Shown here in pieces: positions 57,678 to 64,000 of a stretch of DNA of 64,000 nucleotides; position 1 is the first letter of the stretch, and every line of letters begins with the position of its first letter. The translations under genes and the position numbers were made by a program. The DNA comes from Palsa-504 sp963795795 (GTDB lineage Bacteria > Actinomycetota > Actinomycetes > Streptosporangiales > Streptosporangiaceae), in the NCBI GenBank assembly GCA_963795795.1, contig CAWCJS010000024.1, forward strand, positions 62,001 to 126,000, in the 5' to 3' direction. The notes beneath the pieces are model-generated. The model was not told the DNA's origin. It saw only the letters and a list, made by a program, of their open reading frames with translations, and ran no database searches.

Positions 57678-59042
57678 ATGACCCAGTTCACCGTGCTCAA
57701 CCCCGCCACCGAGGAGCCGGTCACCACGGTGACCCAGGTCTCAGCGGAGGAGGCCGATCTCGCGATCGAAGCGGCCGCAGCCGCTGGCGTCGCCTGGCGC
57801 GCGGTATCACCCGGGGACCGGGCCCGGCTGCTGCGCTCGTTCGCCGCGGCCGTCGATGCGGCGTCCGAGGAGCTGGCGGGGCTGGAGGTCGCGGGCTCGG
57901 GCCATCCCGTCGGGGCGGCCCGGTGGGAGGCCGGACAGGTCCGCGACGTGCTGATGTACTACTCGGCGGCGCCGGAACGGCTGATCGGCAAGCAGATCCC
58001 GGTCCCGGGCGGGCTGAACGTCACCTTCCACGAGCCGGTCGGCGTGGTCGGGCTGATCGTGCCCTGGAACTTCCCGATGCCGATCCTGTCGTGGGGCATG
58101 GCCCCGGCGCTGGCCGCGGGCTGCACCGTCGTGGCCAAGCCCGCCGAGATGACCCCGCTGACCGCGATGCGGATCGGGTCGCTAGCGCTGGAGGCCGGGC
58201 TGCCCGAGGGGGTGTTCCAGGTCCTGCCCGGGAAGGGCAGCGTGGTCGGGCAGCGGCTGGTCGACCACCCCGCGGTGCGCAAGATCGTCTTCACCGGGTC
58301 GACCGAGGTCGGCCAGTCGATCATGGCGGGGTGCGCACGGCAGATCAAGCGGCTCACGCTGGAGCTCGGCGGCAAGAGCGCCAACATCATCTTCGCCGAC
58401 GCCGACCTGGAGCGGGCCGCGGCGACCGCGCCGTACGCGGTGTTCGATAACGCCGGGCAGGACTGCTGCGCGCGGTCGCGGATCCTGGTCCAGCGCTCCG
58501 TCCTCGACCGGTTCATGGAGCTGTTCGAAACCGCGGTGCAGGGCGTCGCGGTCGGGGATCCCGCCTCGGCGGCGACGGAGATGGGGCCGCTGATCTCGGC
58601 GGCGCACCGGGCGCACGTGGCGTCCTACGTACCGGACGACGCGCCCGTGGCGTTCCGGGGGAACGCCCCCTCCGGGCCGGGGTACTGGTTCCCGCCGACC
58701 GTGCTCGCCCCGGTGGGCCCGGATGACCGGGCGTACACCGAGGAGGTGTTCGGGCCGGTGGTGACCGTGACGCCGTTCGAGGACGAGGCGGACGCGGTCC
58801 GGATCGCGAACGACAGCCCCTACGGTCTTTCCGGGTCGATCTGGACCTCCGACGTGGGCCGCGCGATCCGGGTCGCCCGGGGTGTAGAGACCGGCAACCT
58901 GTCGGTGAACTCGCACTCGTCGGTGCGGTACTGGACGCCGTTCGGCGGGTTCAAGCAGTCCGGCCTCGGCCGAGAGCTCGGACCGGACGCCCCGGATGCG
59001 TTCACCGAGACCAAGAACGTCTTCTTCTCGACACAGGAATGA
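57678..59042 (+). CDS. Aldehyde dehydrogenase family protein (PuuC-like)
   Basis: A 454-residue NAD(P)-dependent aldehyde dehydrogenase. Motifs include GLIVPWNFPMPILSWGMAPA, the NAD-binding FTGSTEVGQSIM, the general-base Glu in TLELGGKSANIIFADADLE, the catalytic Cys in NAGQDCCARSRILVQ (about residue 265), and EEVFGPVVTVTPF. It would oxidise the gamma-glutamylamino-aldehyde formed after oxidation of the glutamylated amine. Its stop overlaps the SDR start by 4 bp. Confidence 0.9.
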   Translation: MTQFTVLNPATEEPVTTVTQVSAEEADLAIEAAAAAGVAWRAVSPGDRARLLRSFAAAVDAASEELAGLEVAGSGHPVGAARWEAGQVRDVLMYYSAAPERLIGKQIPVPGGLNVTFHEPVGVVGLIVPWNFPMPILSWGMAPALAAGCTVVAKPAEMTPLTAMRIGSLALEAGLPEGVFQVLPGKGSVVGQRLVDHPAVRKIVFTGSTEVGQSIMAGCARQIKRLTLELGGKSANIIFADADLERAAATAPYAVFDNAGQDCCARSRILVQRSVLDRFMELFETAVQGVAVGDPASAATEMGPLISAAHRAHVASYVPDDAPVAFRGNAPSGPGYWFPPTVLAPVGPDDRAYTEEVFGPVVTVTPFEDEADAVRIANDSPYGLSGSIWTSDVGRAIRVARGVETGNLSVNSHSSVRYWTPFGGFKQSGLGRELGPDAPDAFTETKNVFFSTQE

Positions 59043-59818
59043 GCCAGCCCATGCAGCAGCGCTTGCAGGATCGGGTCGCGGTCGTCACCGGCGCGGGCAG
59101 CGGGATCGGACTGGCCAGCGCCCGCCGACTCGCCGCCGAGGGGGCCCTGGTCGTGGCGGTCGACATCGACGAAGAAGCCGGCAAGGCGGCCGCGGAGCAG
59201 GCCCGCGGTGAGTTCATCGCGGCCGACGTGGCCAGTGAGGACGACGTCCGCCGGATGTACGACTCGGTGGTGGCCCAGCACGGGCGGGTGGACATCGCGT
59301 TCCACAACGCGGGCATCTCGCCGCCCGACGACGACTCGATCCTGACCACCGGTCTGGACGCCTGGCACCGCGTGCAACAGGTGAACCTGACCTCGGTGTA
59401 CCTGTGCTGCAAGCACGTGATCCCCCACATGCAGCGGCAGGGCAAGGGGTCGATCATCAACACCGCCTCGTTCGTCGCGGTGCTCGGGGCGGCGACCTCG
59501 CAGATCTCCTACACCGCCTCCAAGGGCGGGGTGCTCGCGATGAGCCGCGAGCTCGGCGTGCAGTTCGCGCGGGAGGGGATCAGGGTCAACGCGCTGTGCC
59601 CGGGTCCGGTCAACACCCCGCTGCTGCGCGAGCTGTTCGCCAAGGATCCAGAGCGGGCGGCGCGCCGGCTCGTGCACATCCCGATGGGCCGGTTCGCCGA
59701 GGCGGACGAGATCGCCGCGGCAGTGGCCTTCCTGGCCAGCGACGACTCCTCGTTCATCACCGCCTCGTCGTTCCTGGTCGACGGCGGGATCAGCGGCGCG
59801 TACGTGACGCCACTGTAA
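59039..59818 (+). CDS. SDR family oxidoreductase
   Basis: A 259-residue SDR with TGAGSGIG (about residues 16-23), NAGI, the catalytic serine in SIINTASFVAVLG and YTASK. The C-terminus ends VAFLASDDSSFITASSFLVD GGISGAYVTPL. ATGA overlap with the dehydrogenase makes it the last gene of the operon. The typical pathway has no fixed SDR step; it may oxidise a hydroxy intermediate. A 129-bp copy of its 3' end lies at 62455-62583. Confidence 0.88.
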   Translation: MSQPMQQRLQDRVAVVTGAGSGIGLASARRLAAEGALVVAVDIDEEAGKAAAEQARGEFIAADVASEDDVRRMYDSVVAQHGRVDIAFHNAGISPPDDDSILTTGLDAWHRVQQVNLTSVYLCCKHVIPHMQRQGKGSIINTASFVAVLGAATSQISYTASKGGVLAMSRELGVQFAREGIRVNALCPGPVNTPLLRELFAKDPERAARRLVHIPMGRFAEADEIAAAVAFLASDDSSFITASSFLVDGGISGAYVTPL

Positions 59819-59960
59819 GCGCGGACTCCGGTGCCAGCGCCCGAAGGCTGCCGGGCTGCCGGGCTCATCGCTCACGGGAGCGCAGGTGCAGGCTGCTCTA
59901 CGTTCGGGAGCTGCCAAGACCGCCTGGGAGAAAGTCTGACCTGGAGGCGAAAATGTGGTC

Positions 59961-62120
59961 TCAGCCGGTGGTAACGGCCAAGGCTAGCGGGAGGACGGCG
60001 GGGGCGCCGACCTCCCGGAGCTGCTTAGCCGCGATGGTCATGGTCCAGCCGGTCTCGATGCGGTCGTCGATGAGTAGGAGCGGACCGGTGAGCGAGCTAA
60101 GTGCCCCGCGCAGGTCGTCCGGGACGGTGAGCGCGTCCCACAGCGAGCGCAGCCGCTGAGCACTGTTGTGGCGGCGCGCGCCGGGGCCATCAGGGCTGGC
60201 GTAGCCGAGCGAGCCGAGGTAGGGCAGCCTGCCGACCTGCGCGATCCGCTGGCCGAGGCTCGTTATCAGGACCGGCCTGGTGCGCGACGGCACGGCGACA
60301 ACGCCGGCCGGGCGCTGGCTCCAGTCCCAAGCGGCAAGGACTTTGACCACGGCGTCGGTGAGCTGGTCCGTCACTGGCCCGTCGGGAGCCTCGTCGGCGA
60401 GCAGCGCCCGCAGCGTGGCCCCCCAGCCGACGTCGGTGAGACGACCGAGCGCGCGGCCCGGCTCGGCCATACGGTCCGCGGAGATCTTGCCCGAGGCACC
60501 GGATATCCCCAGGTCCTTCATCCCCGGCGGCCACATCCGCCGCGGCTCGACCCCGACGCCGGGGCGGAGCAGCCGCTGCCGCGCTGCGTCCGCGCCGGCC
60601 TGCGGGACTTCCTGGTCCGGCTCCCGGCCAGTGCAGTTGTCGCAGCGGCCGCAACGGGCAGCCTCCGGGTCGTCGAGCTCGCGGCGCAGGTACTCCATCC
60701 GGCAGGCATCGGTCGCCTGGTAGGCCAGCATGGACTGCTGTTCGCGGATCCGCTCCTGAGCGACCCGCTGGTACCGCTCTTCGTCGTAGGCCCATGGCCG
60801 ACCGGTGGCCTCCCAGCCGCCCGCGGTGCGGCGCACCGCGCCGTCGACGTCGAGCACCTTGAGCATGGACTCCAGCCGACCCCGGGACAGGTCGACCCGG
60901 GTCTCCAGCGCGGTGATAGACAGCGGCCGGCCCACTTCGGCGAGCGCGGCGAGTGCCACCCGGACCTGGTGCTCGGGCGGGAACGCGAGCGAGGCGAAGT
61001 ACGCCCAGATGTCCCGGTCCTCGCGGCCGGGCAGCAGGATCACCTCTGCTTTGGCTACGGCCCGGCCGGCCCGGCCGATCTGCTGATAGTAAGCGACCGG
61101 GGACTGCGGGGCACCGAGGTGCACCACGAACCCCAGGTCGGGCTTGTCGAAACCCATGCCCAGCGCGCTGGTCGCCACCAGCGCCTTGACCCGATTGGCC
61201 AGCAGGTCGTCTTCGGCCTGCAGCCGCTGCGCCTGGTCGTCGCGGCCGCTGTACGCGGCGACGTCGATTCCCTGGTCGCGGAGGAACGCCGCCGTCTCGT
61301 AGGCCGCGGCGACCGTCAGCGTGTAGACGATCCCGGATCCCGGCAAGCCGCCGTCGGCGAGACGGGCCGCCAGCCAGGCGAGCCGCTGGTGGGCCGTCGG
61401 CAGGCCCACCACCGCGAGGTGCAGCGACTCCCGGTCCAGCGGGCCGCGCAGCACGAGCACGTCGCCTGGGTCTTGGCCCGCGCCTAGTTGCTCGGCGACG
61501 TCGCGGGTGACCCGGGCGTTCGCGGTCGCGGTGGTCGCCAGCACCGGGATTCCCGGCGGAAGAGCCTGCAGCAGCGTGCGGATTCGCCGGTAGTCAGGGC
61601 GGAAGTCGTGGCCCCAGTCGGAGATGCAGTGTGCCTCGTCGATCACGATCAGGCCCGCCGCGGCGGTGAGCTTCGGCAGCACCTGGTCGCGGAAGCCAGG
61701 GTTGTTCAGGCGTTCGGGGCTGACCAGCAACACATCGGCCTTGCCGTCCGCGACCTCCGCGTAGACGTAGTCCCACTCCTCGGAGTTGGCGGAGTTGATC
61801 GTGCGCGCGTGGATCCCGGCCCGGCCTGCCGCCTCGACCTGGTTGCGCATCAGCGCGAGCAGCGGTGACACGATCACCGTCGGCCCGGCACCGCGCGCCC
61901 GCAGCAGCGCGGTCGCGACAAAGTACACCGCCGACTTCCCCCACCCGGTGCGCTGCACCACCAGCGCCCGGCGCCGGGTGGCGACCAGGGCGCTGATCGC
62001 CGTCCACTGGTCGTCGCGCAGCCTTGCGTGGTCGCCGGCCAGCGCACGCAAGTGCCGTTCAGCCTCGTCGCGCAGGCCCTGGTCGTTCTGCTCCGGCACC
62101 GGTCGGTCTATATCGGCCAT
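59961..62120 (-). CDS. recQ: RecQ-family helicase with C-terminal phosphoribosyltransferase-like domain
   Basis: A 719-residue protein. RecA-like helicase motifs are VVQRTGWGKSAVYFVATALL (Walker A), IVIDEAHCISDWGHDFRPDY (DEAH and RecQ loop), ATTATANARVTRDVAEQLG and ALVATSALGMGFDKPDLGF. A zinc site of the RecQ-Ct type follows (ACRMEYLRRELDDPEAARCG RCDNC). The last 180 residues are a phosphoribosyltransferase-like domain with the PRPP-loop pattern GPLLLIDDRIETGWTMTIA. Short RecQ proteins with this C-terminal domain occur in actinobacteria. The role is DNA unwinding in repair; the function of the extra domain is open. Confidence 0.88.
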   Translation of the reverse strand: MADIDRPVPEQNDQGLRDEAERHLRALAGDHARLRDDQWTAISALVATRRRALVVQRTGWGKSAVYFVATALLRARGAGPTVIVSPLLALMRNQVEAAGRAGIHARTINSANSEEWDYVYAEVADGKADVLLVSPERLNNPGFRDQVLPKLTAAAGLIVIDEAHCISDWGHDFRPDYRRIRTLLQALPPGIPVLATTATANARVTRDVAEQLGAGQDPGDVLVLRGPLDRESLHLAVVGLPTAHQRLAWLAARLADGGLPGSGIVYTLTVAAAYETAAFLRDQGIDVAAYSGRDDQAQRLQAEDDLLANRVKALVATSALGMGFDKPDLGFVVHLGAPQSPVAYYQQIGRAGRAVAKAEVILLPGREDRDIWAYFASLAFPPEHQVRVALAALAEVGRPLSITALETRVDLSRGRLESMLKVLDVDGAVRRTAGGWEATGRPWAYDEERYQRVAQERIREQQSMLAYQATDACRMEYLRRELDDPEAARCGRCDNCTGREPDQEVPQAGADAARQRLLRPGVGVEPRRMWPPGMKDLGISGASGKISADRMAEPGRALGRLTDVGWGATLRALLADEAPDGPVTDQLTDAVVKVLAAWDWSQRPAGVVAVPSRTRPVLITSLGQRIAQVGRLPYLGSLGYASPDGPGARRHNSAQRLRSLWDALTVPDDLRGALSSLTGPLLLIDDRIETGWTMTIAAKQLREVGAPAVLPLALAVTTG

Positions 62121-62454
62121 GCCCCATTGCTACCAGGCGGCTACGACATCGGGTCAGATGAGGCGGTTGCCTCTCCAAAACCCGTCTGGTCGGCGCCAGC
62201 TTGGCGGAGAACTGTCCTCGGTGCATGCGGTTCGGGGGGCATGACGCCCGACCGAGGCGCTGCTCCATAGCGCGGATCCGCGCGGCTCTGGCTCGCCGCC
62301 GTCGCGCTTCGGCGTGCCTGGCCGCGGCCTTGGCCCGGTCCTGCTTCCTGCGGCGACGCTCTTGGCCATAATGGCTCCCGATCGGCTGCGGCTTCCGGCT
62401 CTTATCTCCTGGGTGGCTTGGGTGGCGGCAAGATCATCACCGGTGGTGCACTGC
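62121..62454. other. Region upstream of recQ without a supported gene
   Basis: The stretch holds the recQ promoter side and an Arg/Ala-rich minus-strand frame (KQDRAKAAARHAEARRRRAR) without start or family, possibly a gene remnant. Nothing else was supported. Confidence 0.4.
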
Positions 62455-62583
62455 CGGTTCGCCGAGGCGGACGAGATCGCCGCCGCGGTGGCGTTCCTGG
62501 CCAGCGACGACTCCTCGTTCATCACCGCTTCGTCGTTCCTGGTCGACGGCGGGATCAGCGGCGCGTACGTGACGCCCCTGTAG
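62455..62583 (+). pseudogene. Detached 3' tail of an SDR gene
   Basis: 129 bp align end to end with 59690-59818, the last 43 codons of the SDR, including the stop. Six differences, all at third codon positions, leave the protein unchanged; the stop is TAG instead of TAA. Upstream sequence is unrelated. The silent pattern suggests that it is the tail of a once functional paralog. Confidence 0.85.
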
Positions 62584-62718
62584 GTCGCCAGCGGTTCATC
62601 TGGCCTTTACCCGGCAACTGTATGGTTCGCCCAGGTAGGTACCACTTTGCTGCCAGGCGCGGGTAAATGACGGTGGCAGGCCATCCGTCGCACCAGGAAC
62701 GCGAGGCCTTGGCATCCT

Positions 62719-62737
62719 CCCTAGCCTGAAGGCGGGG
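62719..62737 (-). other. Right-end hairpin of the TnpB element
   Basis: On the minus strand the end of tnpB reads CCCCGCCTTCAGGCTAGGG, forming a GCC/GGC and CCC/GGG stem with a TTCA loop. This imperfect palindrome at the 3' end of tnpB is typical of IS200/IS605-type right ends; the omega RNA would cover it and the last part of tnpB. It overlaps the tnpB stop (62721-62723). Confidence 0.6.
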
Positions 62738-63950
62738 ATTCCAGCCGCTCGCGTCTGGTTAAGGAGGCAAGCAGTTGAGGTTCGCGGTTCGCAGGCCCGG
62801 CAGCCCGGACGCCTCCCCGCGCAGTCACGGCGTGCCCCGCCGCGATGTTCCTGGCCGCGTTCACATCCGCGTGGCAGGCGAACCCGCAGGCCGTGCACAC
62901 GAACCGCGCTTGGCTCTCGCGCGACCTCCCGTCCACGTGCCTGCACGCCGAGCACCGCTGGCTTGTGTACTGCGGGCTGACCTTCTCGACCCGGCCGGGA
63001 GCCTTGTCCTGCAGCCGGCGCACCAGCAGCCCCCAACCCGAGGCGAGGATCTCTCGGTTGAGCCCGGCCTTGGCCGCGACGTTCCGGCCGGGGTTGTCCT
63101 GCGTGCCTCGCGCGGATCGGGTCATGGTCCCGATCTGGAGGTCCTCGACGCGGATCACGTCGAACCTGCGGGCGATGCCGGTGCTGGCCTTCTCCGCCCA
63201 GTCCTTCCGCCGGTCGCTCTGACGCGCGCGCAGCCGGGCGATGGCGTGCTTGACCTGCGCGCGGCGGTTCGATCCCCGCTCGGCGCGGGCCAGTTTACGT
63301 TCCAGGCGGCGGATGCGCTGGCGCTCCCGCGAGGTCAGGCCCGGCACGTTCAGCAGGTCACCGGTCGACAGGGCCGCGGACACCGCCACGCCCCGGTCGA
63401 TGCCCACCGCCTGCCCATTGCCTGGCGCGGGGACCGGCTCGGGAATTGCCGCGAAAGCGACGTGCCACCGCCCGGCCCGATCCATGGTCACCCGGTAGGA
63501 CTTCACGCCCGGCGGCACCGGCCGCGACCAGCGGAACCGGACCCATCCCGCCTTCGGCACCCAGACCTCGCCGGTGTTCCGGCTGAGCCGCCGTATGTCC
63601 CATTGCCGACCGCGCTTGCCCACGATCCGGAATCCCTCGTCCCGGCCGGCCTTGCGCCAGGTCGGCCGCCGGGCCGGGTTGCCTGGGTCGAAGAATGCCG
63701 TCAGCGCTTGGGCGAAGTCGCGCAGCGCCTGCTGCTGCACCGTCTGGGAGCCGGCGGCCAGCCAGGGGTTCTCGGCGCGGGCGGCGGTGAGCTGCCGGCA
63801 CTGCTCCAGGTAGCCCGGCGCGCCCGCCCGGCCAGGGCGCCAGTGCGCATGCTGCTCCACGGCCAGGTTCCAGGTGAACCGGGCGTGGCCGCAGTGGTCC
63901 CGCAGCACCGCCTCCTGGGCGGGGGTGGGAAGCAGCCGGTACCGCGACAT
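62721..63950 (-). mobile_element. tnpB: TnpB, RNA-guided nuclease of an IS605/IS1341-type element
   Basis: A 409-residue TnpB. The N-terminus SRYRLLPTPAQEAVLRDHCG HARFTWNLAV is the OrfB helix-turn-helix region. The RuvC acids are in AVGIDRGVAVSA (Asp, about residue 184), IRVEDLQIGTM (Glu) and FACHADVNAARNIAAG (Asp). The zinc ribbon is CSACRHVDGRSRESQARFVC followed by TAC. All catalytic residues are present, so the nuclease should be active. No tnpA transposase is visible up to the window edge, making this an orphan (IS1341-type) copy; the left end lies at or past 63951-64000. Confidence 0.9.
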
Positions 63951-64000
63951 GCGAACATAATAGCGAACAGCACCGACATTTCTGCGGAGGTGAAGCGGCG

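Noticed and set aside
1..64000. Search for tRNA, rRNA, riboswitch and phage attachment sites
   Set aside because: No tRNA-like arms with GGTTCGA-type loops, no rRNA segments and no convincing riboswitch or att duplication were found by reading; a covariance-model search could still reveal small RNAs.

Overview
The window is high-GC DNA with dense, short-spaced genes, many GTG starts, 4-bp ATGA/GTGA gene overlaps, leaderless promoters and several actinobacterial families: DUF1707, an F420-type luciferase-like oxidoreductase, a Pnkp/Hen1 RNA-repair pair, NB-ARC/TPR proteins and an AAA-LuxR regulator. It is best read as chromosomal DNA of a soil-type actinomycete; the genus cannot be fixed from the sequence alone. 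No rRNA, tRNA or CRISPR array was seen.

Layout. 0-6.2 kb: tail of a molybdate/sulfate-type ABC ATPase, a frameshifted TauE/SafE permease, a phosphatidylserine-decarboxylase-like enzyme, a broken copy of a membrane sensor-like protein (intact paralog at 48.8-50.1 kb), a DUF4230 protein, a small membrane protein and a TIGR03084-type protein. 6.3-16.0 kb: an acyl-CoA degradation locus (thiolase + DUF35 partner, (3R)-hydroxyacyl-CoA dehydrogenase-like SDR, TetR, two acyl-CoA dehydrogenases, NDP-forming acyl-CoA ligase, second SDR, MaoC hydratase). Palindromic CTAGAAT/ATTCTAG sites stand in both TetR-flanking promoter regions.

16.5-20.3 kb: an unusual accessory module of a NYN-domain nuclease-like gene divergent from a Cys-rich small gene, a 6-TM kinase-like protein, a receiver protein with an unrecognised output domain and a 4-TM-like protein, all tightly coupled. 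20.7-24.2 kb: a phosphotransferase and an AAA-LuxR regulator. 24.3-28.5 kb: the pnkp-hen1 RNA-repair operon. 28.5-36.3 kb: a broken CD225-like gene, dinB, a 5'-truncated NB-ARC/TPR gene, GNAT, a broken membrane gene, a thymidylate-synthase-like gene, DUF1707, DUF2461 and a LigD-type polymerase domain. 36.3-45.6 kb: two TetR/DHA2-efflux pairs, a secreted HYR-domain protein, and a MarR-controlled divergent leaderless promoter driving a YczE-type membrane protein plus an F420-type oxidoreductase, then MerR and its divergent partner.

45.9-52.3 kb: a Tat-exported GH127-like hydrolase, the intact membrane sensor-like protein, a secreted phosphoesterase and a small conserved protein, with strong hairpin terminators. 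52.9-59.8 kb: a Puu-like gamma-glutamylated amine catabolic locus (peptidase C26, GntR, permease, glutamine-synthetase-like ligase, aldehyde dehydrogenase, SDR). 60-64 kb: RecQ fused to a phosphoribosyltransferase-like domain, a detached copy of an SDR gene tail, and an orphan TnpB element.

Two window-wide features matter to a reader. First, at least six genes carry frameshifts with fully conserved sequence on both sides, so base-level indel errors must be considered before calling them pseudogenes. Second, several local genes have detached duplicate fragments nearby (36.3-36.6 kb, 48.7-48.8 kb, 62.5-62.6 kb), which points to repeated recombination in this segment.
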